From the NCBI GenBank assembly GCA_046756565.1, contig JBHHWO010000002.1, positions 5,761-69,760 on the forward strand: DNA of 64,000 nucleotides. The letters are read 5' to 3'. Below, in pieces: positions 8,505 to 16,854 of the stretch; positions within the stretch are counted from its first letter, which is position 1, and every line of letters starts with the position of its first letter. The translations under genes were made by a program, and so were the position numbers. This DNA comes from CALZIK01 sp046756565 (GTDB lineage Bacteria; Acidobacteriota; Thermoanaerobaculia; Multivoradales; JAHEKO01). Below the pieces are notes generated by a model. That model made no database searches, was not told the origin of the DNA, and saw only the letters and a program-made list of their open reading frames with translations.

Positions 8505-9811
8505 TGAGCGGACGGTCGTATCTGCTCCTGGTTCTGGCGCTGCTGATGGCCTGGCCGCCGGTGCTGGCGGCGGCCGGCGAGAATGTCTCACCAGAGCCGG
8601 CGGCGGACCGGTCGACGCCGGAGAAAGACGCGCCCGGCCGGGCCGGATACGGGAAAACGCCCGAGCGACTGAAGCCGTACAGCAGGAGCGCCGAGCCCTA
8701 CCGCAGCTTCTATCTCGAGCCACTGCGTTTCTTCGGCCCGGGAAGGGACGTTGCGGAACCGGTGGGGTCGGAATCCGTTCGCATCGGTCTGATCGCCCCG
8801 CTCGAAGAGGGAATCGATGCCGGCTTGGGACGCAACCTTCGCGATGGAGTCGCGCTGGCGGTTTCGGAGGCCAACGCCTCCGGTGGCTATCGTGGCCTCC
8901 CCTTCGAGGTCATCGAGCGCAACGATCAGGCGATCTGGGGCAGCTCCAGCAATACTCTCGTCGACCTCGCGTACCTGGAGCGAGTCTGGGCGGTGATCGG
9001 CTCGGTCGATTCCAACAGCACTCACGTGGCCCTGCGTGCGGCGCTCAAGGCCGAAGTCATGATCGTGAATGTCGGCAGCACCGATCCGACCGTGACCGAG
9101 ACCGGAATCCCCTGGCTGGTGCGCTGTACACCGGACGACCGCCAGACCGGGTATCTGCTGGCTTTGCATCTCTTCGAGGATCTCGGCTTCTCACGGGTGG
9201 CCGTCCTCCGTTCCACGGATCGCTATGGCCGTTTCGGCGTCGCCGAGTTCCGGGACGCGGCGCGACGCCTCGGTCGGCCGTTGCCGCTGGAGATTCTTTT
9301 CGAGTCGGTCCAGCGCGATTTCGCTGCCGAGCTCGAGCGCATCGAGGCGGCGGACATCGACGCCGTCGTCCTTTGGACGAAGGCGGAGCCGGCGGCTCTG
9401 ATCGTCCGTCAGATGCGCGCTCGGGGGATGCGCCAGCTGGTCGCGGGCCCTGATCGCTTGGCGTCGCCGGGCTTTCTCGAGCTGGCGGGAGAGTCGGCGG
9501 AAGGCGTGATCGCGACCCGCTGGATCGATCCGGAGCGGCAAGACGCCGCGTGGATCGATTTCGAGCGGCGCTTCTCGGAGCGCTTCACCCGCCCGCCCGA
9601 CGCCTTTTCGGCGTATGGCTACGACGCCGCCAACTTGGTGATCGATGCGGTCCGCGCGGCCGGTCTCAACAGGCTCCGTATTCGCGATCGACTGATGGGC
9701 ATCAGGTCCGTGACCGGCGTGGCCGGCACGATCGTCTTCGACGAGACCTCGAATAACATCGTCCAGCCGTACCTGGTCAGTGTCAAAGGAGGCCGGTTTG
9801 CGCCTCTCTAA
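8504..9811 (+). CDS. ABC transporter substrate-binding protein, LivJ/type I periplasmic fold (first copy)
   Basis: I start this gene at the ATG overlapping the previous TGA (8502-8504). It then has a clean signal peptide, MSGRSYLLLVLALLMAWPPV, cleaved near AAAGE. After a proline- and charge-rich linker of about 65 residues, a Leu/Ile/Val-type binding domain starts at VRIGLIAPLEEGIDAGLGR and runs to the end (total 435 residues). It shows the characteristic GGYRGLPFEVIERND, VWAVIGSVDSNSTH and FSAYGYDAANLVIDAV phrases. No permease or ATPase gene is nearby, so it is an orphan binding protein. It could serve a transporter elsewhere or act as a sensor. Ligand unknown; this family often binds amino acids or aromatic acids. 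Confidence 0.82.
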   Translation: MSGRSYLLLVLALLMAWPPVLAAAGENVSPEPAADRSTPEKDAPGRAGYGKTPERLKPYSRSAEPYRSFYLEPLRFFGPGRDVAEPVGSESVRIGLIAPLEEGIDAGLGRNLRDGVALAVSEANASGGYRGLPFEVIERNDQAIWGSSSNTLVDLAYLERVWAVIGSVDSNSTHVALRAALKAEVMIVNVGSTDPTVTETGIPWLVRCTPDDRQTGYLLALHLFEDLGFSRVAVLRSTDRYGRFGVAEFRDAARRLGRPLPLEILFESVQRDFAAELERIEAADIDAVVLWTKAEPAALIVRQMRARGMRQLVAGPDRLASPGFLELAGESAEGVIATRWIDPERQDAAWIDFERRFSERFTRPPDAFSAYGYDAANLVIDAVRAAGLNRLRIRDRLMGIRSVTGVAGTIVFDETSNNIVQPYLVSVKGGRFAPL

Positions 9812-10820
9812 ACGGCGGATAGCGGGAGTACTGGTGACCGGAAGCCTGGTCTGGGCTCCGGTGGCTCGTGGGGCGTCGAGTGCTCTGCGGATCGGACTGT
9901 TGAGCCAGTCCAGCGGCTCGGGAGCCGAAGTTCTCGTCGGCGCGGAGCGCGCGATCGCCGAGGCCAACGAGGCCGGGGGCGTCGGGGGGCGCCCGGTCGA
10001 GTTAGTGGTCCTACCGCGGTCACGCCCTTGGCTCGGAGTCGCCGGACCAACGGCCCGCTTGGTCGCCGAGCAGACACCGGCGGCTTTGATCGGGCCTCTT
10101 GACGGCTCGGCTGCGCATGTGGGCGCCCAGATCGCGACCAGGACGCAAACACCCTTGCTCACGCTTGCCTCCGAAAAGAGCCTGACCGAGGCCTTCAGCC
10201 CATGGGTGTTTCAGGGCGTGCCGAATGACGCCCGGCAGGCGCGCAGGCTCCTGCTCGATGCGCTCTCCGAGCCTCGTGGAAAGCAAGCCGCGATCGTGGT
10301 GCCCGCTGGACGGACCGGCACGGAGCGGCGGGCCGCACTCGAAACCGTCTGCCGAGATCTCGGTCTGCGATACGAGACCCTGACCGGCCGTGACTCCGTG
10401 CTTCGTTCATCGACCGACGTCCTGCTTCTGTGGCTCGAGCCCGATGACGCATCCAACTGGGTGGCCCGGCAGGCCAGGGAACGGCTGCCGGATCGGATCC
10501 TGGTGCCGCACTGGCTGGCCGACGAGGTCTTTCTAGAAGCCCTACCGCCCTGGGTCACCGGATTGTCGGGGCCGCAGCTGCGACCGGCCGCTGGCGCCAG
10601 CACGACCAGCGCGCTGGCCTACGACCTAACGAGTCTGGCGATAGCCGCCCTGCGACGAGCCGGCCCCGACCGGCTGCGAGTCCCTGAGTTTCTGGCCAAC
10701 GCCGAGCCATACTCGGGGCTCTCTGGCACCTTCTCTTTCGATCGGCGGGGCGCCCGGGTTGGCACCTACCCGGTGGTTGCCGTGGAACGGGCGAACACTG
10801 CCAGGAGAACACACAGATGA
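9798..10820 (+). CDS. ABC transporter substrate-binding protein, LivJ-like (second copy)
   Basis: The TTG at 9798 is chosen because AAAGGAGG (9785-9792) sits 5 bp upstream, inside the end of the preceding gene, and it gives a normal signal peptide (LSKRRIAGVLVTGSLVWAPV, cleaved near ARGAS). The mature part begins LRIGLLSQSSGSG and follows the same type I periplasmic-binding order as the preceding protein, including GGVGGRPVELVVLP, ALIGPLDGSAAHVG and the final TFSFDRRGARVGTYPVVAVE. At 340 residues it is shorter and lacks the linker. The two are divergent paralogues in tandem. The end overlaps the DAHP synthase start by 4 bp. Confidence 0.8.
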   Translation: MRLSKRRIAGVLVTGSLVWAPVARGASSALRIGLLSQSSGSGAEVLVGAERAIAEANEAGGVGGRPVELVVLPRSRPWLGVAGPTARLVAEQTPAALIGPLDGSAAHVGAQIATRTQTPLLTLASEKSLTEAFSPWVFQGVPNDARQARRLLLDALSEPRGKQAAIVVPAGRTGTERRAALETVCRDLGLRYETLTGRDSVLRSSTDVLLLWLEPDDASNWVARQARERLPDRILVPHWLADEVFLEALPPWVTGLSGPQLRPAAGASTTSALAYDLTSLAIAALRRAGPDRLRVPEFLANAEPYSGLSGTFSFDRRGARVGTYPVVAVERANTARRTHR

Positions 10821-11680
10821 GCGCTTTCGCCGACAGCCTACCGGAGCTCAGCGTTCTGAGACGCTGCTGGCCCGACTACAGAGAAACCTCCAAGACTCAT
10901 CGGTTCATGGTGCACGGCGTCGAGCTCGGACGACCGCGGCCGGTGATCATCGCGGGCCCGTGCGCCGTCGAGAGCTTCGAGCAGACCCTGGCCACGGGTC
11001 AAGCCGTTAGACAAGCGGGTGGAGAGTTGCTGCGCGGCGGAGTCTTCAAGCCGCGCTCGAGTCCCCATTCGTTCCAAGGGCTGGGCGCCGAAGGGCTCGA
11101 GATCCTGGCGGAGGTCCGGCGCCAGACCGGCCTGGGGGTCGTGACCGAGGTCATGGATCCGGGGCTGGTCGAACTGGCAAGCGAGTTCGCCGACATGATC
11201 CAGATCGGTTCGCGATCGATGCAGAGCTTCCCGCTTCTTCGAGAGGTTGGGAAGACGCGAACTCCGGTCCTGCTGAAGCGCGGCTGGAGCGCCACACTCG
11301 AGGAGTGGCTCTGCGCCGCCGAGTACATCGCCTCGGAGGGTAACCGGAACATTGCCCTGTGCGAACGCGGCATCCGGACATCGTGCCAGTCCCCCTACGC
11401 CCGCAATCTGCTCGATCTGAATGTCATCGAGCCGACACGGGAAGCAACTCCGCTGCCTCTGATCGTCGATCCTTCGCACTCGACGGGTCGATGGCAATGG
11501 GTCGAAGCGATGAGCCGTGGGGCCCTGGCCGTGGGCGCCCATGGTCTGCTGGTCGAGGCACTCGGCCCAGGAATCGATCGCGAGGGACTGCGCTGCGACG
11601 CGGAGCAGGGTGTACCCCCAGAGGTGCTCGCGCGGATCGTCAAGGCCGCGGCCACGTTCGGGGAACCGATGCTCGCGTAG
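10817..11680 (+). CDS. aroF: 3-deoxy-7-phosphoheptulonate (DAHP) synthase, AroF-type I-beta
   Basis: The enzyme condenses phosphoenolpyruvate with erythrose 4-phosphate, the first step of the shikimate pathway. The 287 residues include all core motifs: IAGPCAVES with the metal-binding cysteine, FKPRSSPHSFQGLG, GSRSMQSFPLL, LLKRG with the PEP-binding lysine, CERGIRT and DPSHSTG with a metal ligand histidine. There is no ACT or chorismate-mutase extension, so feedback control of that kind is not visible. It is cytosolic, although every other gene of the chain except RidA encodes an exported protein. It is the last gene of the chain and converges on the CRTAC1 gene at 11709. A housekeeping paralogue may exist elsewhere, in which case this copy is dedicated to the cluster. 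Confidence 0.92.
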   Translation: MSAFADSLPELSVLRRCWPDYRETSKTHRFMVHGVELGRPRPVIIAGPCAVESFEQTLATGQAVRQAGGELLRGGVFKPRSSPHSFQGLGAEGLEILAEVRRQTGLGVVTEVMDPGLVELASEFADMIQIGSRSMQSFPLLREVGKTRTPVLLKRGWSATLEEWLCAAEYIASEGNRNIALCERGIRTSCQSPYARNLLDLNVIEPTREATPLPLIVDPSHSTGRWQWVEAMSRGALAVGAHGLLVEALGPGIDREGLRCDAEQGVPPEVLARIVKAAATFGEPMLA

Positions 11681-11708
11681 GACAAGACGGAGACACCATG
11701 TCCTCCGC

Positions 11709-13391
11709 CTAGTCTTCGACAACCGTCAAGACCACGTTGGCGGGCACCTCGAGTACGACCGTCTGTTTGCCGTCCGGCCAGACGAGCTCGAGGCGATCGA
11801 TGCGCTCCGCCGCACCGAGGCCGAAATGGAGACGTTGATCGTCGACCGACACATAGGAACCGCCGATCACGCGGTGGCGAAAGAAGGTCCGCCCGCCGGC
11901 TCTGGCCTCTACGCGGATGGCGCGCGGCGCATCGACCAGGAGCCAGTTTCCTATGGGTGTCGACTCGTTCCGCAGAAGCGAGGGCGGTGCGTCTGTGTTC
12001 CAGACCGCCAGATCGACGTCGCCATCCTGGTCGATGTCTCCGGCGGCGACACCACGGCTCGATTCCCGGACGGCGAGACCCGGTCCAGCTCGCGGGCTCG
12101 CGTCGACGAACGAGCCACCGATGTTCTCGAGCAGCAGGTTGGCCTGGCGGAAACTGGCGCCGGCCGTTGCCGCTGCCCGGTCGGCCTGCGGGTAGATATG
12201 GCCGTTGGCCACGAAAAGATCGAGGTCACCATCGTGGTCGAAGTCGATCAGCTCCGGTCCCCACGACAGGAAGTCGTAGGTTGGCTGCGCGATCCCGAGT
12301 TCCACTGATGCGTCCTCGAACAGAAAGTCCCCCAGATTGCGATAGAAGGTCGACTGATCCTTGGCGAAATTGGTGACTAGCAGATCGACCCGGCCATCGT
12401 TGTCGAGGTCGCCGGTCGCCAGCCCCATTCCTGCCTGGGCGTTGCCCTGGGAATCGAGCGCCGCTCCGCTCCAAAGTCCGACCTCCTCGAAGTGGCCGGC
12501 GTCGTTGCGATAGACGTAGTTTGGGTTCGAGTCGTTGGCGGCATAGAGATCCAGATCCAGGTCGCCGTCGAGATCGAGTGCCGCGATCGCGAACGTGTAG
12601 AAGAAGCCGGCGTCCTCCAGACTCGCCCCGGCCGTGGCCTCTGTGAAAGCGACCGGGTCTCGTCTGGAGCCACCCTGCTCTCCCACGTTCTCGAAGTACC
12701 GGTTCGCCAACCCCTCGAGACCGAACGGGCCGAGCATGACCTTCATTCCCTCCCACTCGAGCTTGGGCACGGCCTCGAGGACATCGTCGAGCGTGCAATC
12801 GACGTAGCCGCCGACGAAGAGATCGGCGTCGGCGTCTCCGTCGGCGTCAAAGAGTACTGCCGCCGCCGACCAGCCGTCGATGCCCGGCGCGTCGTCGACC
12901 GCCTCGAATCTGCCGTCACCACGATTGCGGTAGAGAACGTCGATGCCGAAGTTGCTGACGAACAGGTCTGCCCAGCCGTCGCTGTTTACGTCTCCGACTG
13001 CGACCCCGGTGCTCCAGCCGATGTCTCCGACACCGGCCCGCGCGGTCACGTCCTCGAAAACGCCGTCGCCACGATTGCGGTAGAGGCGATTTGGCCCACG
13101 CTCGGCGACCGCGGCGGGACTCGAGCCAGCCAGGCGCCAGCCGTTGCCCACGTAGAGGTCAAGGTCACCGTCGGCATCGTAGTCAAAGAGCGCGAGCCCG
13201 CCGCCGCCGGACTCGAGAAGGTGCGGTTTTCCAATCCCCCCGCACCAGGTCGGTGCTTCGAGGCCGGACTCGGCGCTTGTGTCAGCGAAGCGCAGGCGCG
13301 ACGTCTCCTGGCCACCTGAGGCCGCGCTCACGAGGGCTCCGGTTGTCAGCGCGACCAAGGCCAGTAGAAGCCGGCGCGGCCGTTCGATCAA
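11709..13391 (-). CDS. CRTAC1-type exported protein: FG-GAP/VCBS repeats with ASPIC-UnbV domain (second copy)
   Basis: The 560-residue product has a Sec signal (RRLLLALVALTTGALVSAAS) without a lipobox, then VCBS/FG-GAP repeats with DxDGDxDxD loops (FDYDADGDLDLYVG, DLDNDGRVDL, DIDQDGDVDL) and a C-terminal ASPIC/UnbV domain (LHFGLGAAERID, LELVWPDGKQT). It starts with TTG overlapping the TGA of the upstream small gene (13388-13391), so the two are coupled. It is oriented head-on to the DAHP synthase with 28 bp between the stops, and it is a diverged paralogue of the gene at 1636. The two CRTAC1 genes mark the outer ends of two oppositely oriented operons. Confidence 0.85.
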   Translation of the reverse strand: MIERPRRLLLALVALTTGALVSAASGGQETSRLRFADTSAESGLEAPTWCGGIGKPHLLESGGGGLALFDYDADGDLDLYVGNGWRLAGSSPAAVAERGPNRLYRNRGDGVFEDVTARAGVGDIGWSTGVAVGDVNSDGWADLFVSNFGIDVLYRNRGDGRFEAVDDAPGIDGWSAAAVLFDADGDADADLFVGGYVDCTLDDVLEAVPKLEWEGMKVMLGPFGLEGLANRYFENVGEQGGSRRDPVAFTEATAGASLEDAGFFYTFAIAALDLDGDLDLDLYAANDSNPNYVYRNDAGHFEEVGLWSGAALDSQGNAQAGMGLATGDLDNDGRVDLLVTNFAKDQSTFYRNLGDFLFEDASVELGIAQPTYDFLSWGPELIDFDHDGDLDLFVANGHIYPQADRAAATAGASFRQANLLLENIGGSFVDASPRAGPGLAVRESSRGVAAGDIDQDGDVDLAVWNTDAPPSLLRNESTPIGNWLLVDAPRAIRVEARAGGRTFFRHRVIGGSYVSVDDQRLHFGLGAAERIDRLELVWPDGKQTVVLEVPANVVLTVVED

Positions 13392-13870
13392 TCCTCGGCC
13401 AAGAGCTTCTCAACGGCCGTGTCGAACTCTTCCCAGGCCGCCCGCCGGCCATCTTCGGTGGTCGCTTGACGCATCGACGCCGAAGCCCCGAGCAACTTCT
13501 TCTTGGCCTTGCGGGTCACCACCACGAAGCCGAGTTCGTATTTGCCGGTTTCGCCTTCGTCGGCGTTGTGGTGGTGGCCGCCCTCGATCAAGCGCTTGCG
13601 AATTCCAGCCATCGCGTTGTCGCCTTCGGTGGCGAAGAGCGCCATCTCTGCGGCGCAGCGCTCGAACTCACCTCGGGCCATCGAACGCTTGGCGCCACGA
13701 TAATGGTCGTCGAGAATCGCTCGGACGAACTGGTCCTCGGCTTGGCGTACCGCGAGAATAGAGTCGGCAAGGGCGTCGTAGGCGCCAACCAAGCTGGTCG
13801 GACTCTTCTGGGCGGCGAGCGGCAGTGCAAGCAGTGTCATGCACAGCCCCATCAGGATCTTCTTTGGCAT
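13388..13870 (-). CDS. Small exported protein of unknown function
   Basis: The start at 13870 is fixed by AAAGGAG 7 bp upstream and by the signal peptide MPKKILMGLCMTLLALPLAA cleaved near AQKS. The mature part (about 140 residues) is mostly helical in appearance, with a histidine run GGHHHNADEGE in the middle and a basic stretch TRKAKKKLLG. It has one mature cysteine and no heme motif. I do not recognise the family. It follows the ferredoxin gene after 184 bp that include a strong hairpin, and it overlaps the CRTAC1 gene by 4 bp, so it probably belongs with the latter. The histidines could bind metal, but that is a guess. Confidence 0.7.
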   Translation of the reverse strand: MPKKILMGLCMTLLALPLAAQKSPTSLVGAYDALADSILAVRQAEDQFVRAILDDHYRGAKRSMARGEFERCAAEMALFATEGDNAMAGIRKRLIEGGHHHNADEGETGKYELGFVVVTRKAKKKLLGASASMRQATTEDGRRAAWEEFDTAVEKLLAED

Positions 13871-13930
13871 GTCGGTCTCCTTTCCGTCTGGGTCTAGCCT
13901 GCAAACTAGACCAGGTGCACGACTTTGGCT

Positions 13931-13946
13931 CCACCCGAAAGGGTGG
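13931..13946 (-). terminator. GC-rich stem-loop between ferredoxin and small exported gene
   Basis: CCACCC and GGGTGG pair perfectly across four bases, giving a 6-bp stem. It lies within the 184-bp gap that follows the ferredoxin stop. There is no T-run after it on the minus strand, so it may be a processing or attenuation hairpin and not a classical terminator. The rest of the gap shows no other clear signal. Confidence 0.35.
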
Positions 13947-14054
13947 TCGCAGACTGCTTTGGGCAGCCGGGCCGTCGCGCACGGTGGCTGCGGCCGAGCG
14001 ATTGGCAGCGGTCGACGAGACTTGAAGACAGCGTAGTCACCCGGGCTGAGAGCC

Positions 14055-14447
14055 TCACCCGAGTCCGGCAAGACCTTCGGCGGCCTCGTGCATTTCTTCC
14101 AGCTCGTAGCTGTAAAGCAGAGAGCGAATGGTCAGTCGCGGCGCGAGAGCAACTCCTTCGGCAAACGGCCAAATGTCGATCGTTTCCCAAGGGCAGTGGC
14201 GCGCACACAACTTGCAGCCGATACAGCGATCCAGATCGACCTCCACTAGTTTCAGGAGGTCGGAAAACTGCGGGCCCGGGACAACCTCGATGCAGTCTAC
14301 CGGACAAAACGCGATACAGACCTCGCAACCACTGCATCCGGTCTGATCCACCACCGCGATCTCGTTGGGGGCCCGAGGCCGCGGTGGTTTGTCGACCTCG
14401 ACCCTTTTCTCGTGTGTCTGATGGTCGGTCATGCCGCTGTTCCCCAT
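14055..14447 (-). CDS. Ferredoxin, 2[4Fe-4S], cytoplasmic type
   Basis: Two complete cluster motifs are visible: CSGCEVCIAFCPVDC and, about 35 residues later, CIGCKLCARHCPWE. The 130-residue protein has no signal peptide or twin-arginine motif, so as encoded it stays in the cytoplasm. A 20-residue charged N-terminus precedes the first motif, and an in-frame ATG at 14432 with GGGGA upstream is an alternative start. The C-terminal extension (about 30 residues) has no recognised domain. It lies 9 bp after the large multiheme cytochrome gene, so it is very probably co-transcribed with exported electron carriers. That suggests a cytoplasmic electron input or output for the pathway, but no membrane partner is encoded in the window. 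Confidence 0.88.
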   Translation of the reverse strand: MGNSGMTDHQTHEKRVEVDKPPRPRAPNEIAVVDQTGCSGCEVCIAFCPVDCIEVVPGPQFSDLLKLVEVDLDRCIGCKLCARHCPWETIDIWPFAEGVALAPRLTIRSLLYSYELEEMHEAAEGLAGLG

Positions 14448-14456
14448 GCCGCCAGG

Positions 14457-16850
14457 CTACGGGATCGTCGGCGAGTCGTCCCCTGCGGCTGCGGGCCGGT
14501 AGGGAAAGCCCTCCATGTCGGCGCCGTGACAGCTCAGATAGCAGCGACGCTGGCGGGTCGACGTGTTGATCCACCATTCAGGGAGCGCGCGGCCGCCGAA
14601 GGGAGTGATGTCCGGCGAGAAGTTGACCAGATGGGTCTTGAAGCCGGCCGGTGGTGAGGTGAAGATCGTGCCGTTGACGTTGTACTGGGTGTTGTCCGCG
14701 GTGCGGTTCGAGTGGACGTTGAAGTGGCAGTTTTTGCACGTCGCCCGCGTGTCGTCGATGCGGTCGACCAGATGGACCTCGTGGAGGTTGTCGCGGCCAT
14801 CGATCGTGTCGTAGAAGTTGGTCGACGCCGGTGGGTTGTCGTCGTCCCGACGGGCTTCGACGAGGCGTGCCGGATCATGGCAGAGGAAGCAGAGCTCGAA
14901 GTTGCTCCGGTTCCAGCTCGCTGGGCCTTGTAGATCGGTCCAGTACTCGGCGCGCCGGATGGCGGCGTTCGTCGAACCGTGAGGACCCTTGGGGGAGGCC
15001 GGCGAGTTCGACGCCGGACCGAAAGCGTCGGCAGTGGCCTCGTTGTTGTGACAGTCGGTACAGTCGATGGTGGAGGTCGTCGACAGCCCGCCCAGTAGCG
15101 CGTTGTTCAGGTTGGCCGACTGGTTCTGTCCCTGACCGGCAACAGGATGGAAGGCGCTGTTCGAAGTCTGGAAGTCGAGCCTCTTGTTGCTGGTTCCCGG
15201 CCGCGAGCTGTTGAACGTGTCTCCGTGACACTTGAAGCACAACTCGTACTGGACGAGATCTCGTTCGTTACCCGTGCCGGGCCCCACGGGATTGCCGGCC
15301 AGGTCGATTCCAGTGGCGCCGGCGAGCTTGTTGTCGGGTCGCGCCTTGTGGGGATTGTGGCAGTCGACACACTCGACCGAGCGTCCGGCGGTCTGCTCGG
15401 GGTCCGAGATCGGATGGTGGAAGATATCGGCACCGTTGGTGCCCTTCTGGAACTCGCCACGTATGTCGGTGCCGGCGGGCGAGCCATCGTGGCAGGTGAA
15501 GCACAGGTCCTCTGCATCGGCCGGGTCGCTGCCGTCGGCTGCAATGTCGTAGCGCTCGACCCAGAGCCTGGGGTAGTCCTGAGCCGGGGTCGCGTCGTCG
15601 GGCCAGCCGTGCGGCCAGTGGCAGTTCACGCAGCTACCGCGCTTCTCCGCCGTATGCGCAGGGAAGCTGGAGCCGTACTCGCCGCCGGGCCACAGCACAC
15701 CGGTCGCAGCGTCGAAGTGCGAGCCGGCGACACGGTCGGCCAGCGTGTGGCACTCGAAGCAGACTTCGGTGATCGCCGCGCGCAGAATATAGCCGTCGTC
15801 GGTGCCCGAGGTGGCGGGATTGCCGCCCGGGAAGAAATGAGGCGCGTGACAGGTCATACAGCGGACGTTGGCCCCGGCGTCGAGCGGCAGCTGCAGCGGT
15901 GTCTGAAAGGTCGGATCGGCCGGAATGGGTACTCCAACCGGATGCGATCCCTGATCCGACGAGGTCACGTCGCGGACCTCGTGGCAGGTCGTACACATCT
16001 GATTGGTATCGTTTTGGACCCGCTGGTAGTGGCGACCGACACCGGTTCCGGTCCAGCCGGATCCGGCGCCGGTAAAGGGTGGAGCATTGGGATCGAAGGG
16101 CTGCTTGTCCTGCCAGTGCTGGTTGTGGCAGACGGTACACACCACCTTCTCGGCGCTGCGCTGGAAGCGGTTGGCCATGTCCGCCTCGAAGGCGATGCCG
16201 GGGTCCGGTGCCCGGAGGTCGGTGCGCACCCACAGCGTCCAGGTGTCCCCGGGGAGAAAGCTCGGCGACGCCGGCGCGTCGATGAAATCGAGGGTCAGGC
16301 CCGCGTCGAGCGGCACCGCCGCCCCCGAGGTGCCGGAGCCACTGCCGCCTTCCGAATCGGTCCAACTGAATGTCGCGATACCCGCGTCACCGCCACCGGG
16401 AGGACCGGTGACGGTGATCGTGTAGGTGCGCTCGATGCGGCCGGTGAAAGCTCCGGCCGAGCGAATGAGGCCCGCAGAGAGGTTGGTGCCGGCGGCCTCG
16501 ACGTGTCCCGAAGGACCGGAGTCCCACCGATGGGAGGTGCCGCTGAGCCCCGGGAAGGCCTGATCCGTGTCGCTCAGCGGCCGGTTGGCGGCCTGGCCGG
16601 TCACGTTGTGGCACGACTGGCACAGCAGGGGGACCGTCTGCGCCTTGATGATCGAGATGCCGTCGGCGTGGTGCGGCGTGTGGCAGGCCAGGCATGGCGC
16701 GTCGGGGAGCAGCACGTCGGAGTGCGGCGGATCGACGAACTGGGCCAAGGTCTCCGGGGCCGCAGCGGCGAAGAGGATGATCGCCAGGACGACGGGCCGA
16801 GCACGTCCATTCAGGTTCGCTGTTCTCTTCATCGGTCGCGGTTCGTTCAT
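14457..16850 (-). CDS. Large multiheme c-type cytochrome (13 CXXCH plus one CX3CH)
   Basis: The product has 797 residues. After a Sec signal (VVLAIILFAAAAPETLAQ) I count thirteen CXXCH motifs: CLACH, CQSCH, CTVCH, CTTCH, CMTCH, CFECH, CVNCH, CFTCH, CVDCH, CFKCH, CTDCH, CFLCH and CKNCH. A last CYLSCH has three residues between the cysteines. Many are followed by xPH (HTPH, NPH, WPH), which can supply distal histidines for bis-His hemes, as in doubled-CXXCH cytochromes. A beta-rich insertion of about 140 residues without hemes lies between hemes 2 and 3. No lipobox is seen, so it is predicted to be periplasmic or secreted. In the operon it could be the extracellular terminal carrier of the conduit; this is inferred from heme number and gene order. 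Confidence 0.9.
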   Translation of the reverse strand: MNEPRPMKRTANLNGRARPVVLAIILFAAAAPETLAQFVDPPHSDVLLPDAPCLACHTPHHADGISIIKAQTVPLLCQSCHNVTGQAANRPLSDTDQAFPGLSGTSHRWDSGPSGHVEAAGTNLSAGLIRSAGAFTGRIERTYTITVTGPPGGGDAGIATFSWTDSEGGSGSGTSGAAVPLDAGLTLDFIDAPASPSFLPGDTWTLWVRTDLRAPDPGIAFEADMANRFQRSAEKVVCTVCHNQHWQDKQPFDPNAPPFTGAGSGWTGTGVGRHYQRVQNDTNQMCTTCHEVRDVTSSDQGSHPVGVPIPADPTFQTPLQLPLDAGANVRCMTCHAPHFFPGGNPATSGTDDGYILRAAITEVCFECHTLADRVAGSHFDAATGVLWPGGEYGSSFPAHTAEKRGSCVNCHWPHGWPDDATPAQDYPRLWVERYDIAADGSDPADAEDLCFTCHDGSPAGTDIRGEFQKGTNGADIFHHPISDPEQTAGRSVECVDCHNPHKARPDNKLAGATGIDLAGNPVGPGTGNERDLVQYELCFKCHGDTFNSSRPGTSNKRLDFQTSNSAFHPVAGQGQNQSANLNNALLGGLSTTSTIDCTDCHNNEATADAFGPASNSPASPKGPHGSTNAAIRRAEYWTDLQGPASWNRSNFELCFLCHDPARLVEARRDDDNPPASTNFYDTIDGRDNLHEVHLVDRIDDTRATCKNCHFNVHSNRTADNTQYNVNGTIFTSPPAGFKTHLVNFSPDITPFGGRALPEWWINTSTRQRRCYLSCHGADMEGFPYRPAAAGDDSPTIP

Positions 16851-16854
16851 CGGA

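Noticed and set aside
1636..13391. UnbV-domain proteins as markers of an enediyne gene cluster
   Set aside because: There is no polyketide synthase or other enediyne gene. ASPIC/UnbV domains are common in CRTAC1 proteins unrelated to enediynes.
13905..13990. Plus-strand GAAA-capped hairpin that resembles the first stem of GEMM (c-di-GMP/cGAMP) riboswitches, which control cytochrome genes in Geobacter
   Set aside because: The GAAA loop is on the plus strand, where no gene follows, and the conserved bases around the stem do not match. On the minus strand the loop is TTTC. I keep it only as a hairpin.
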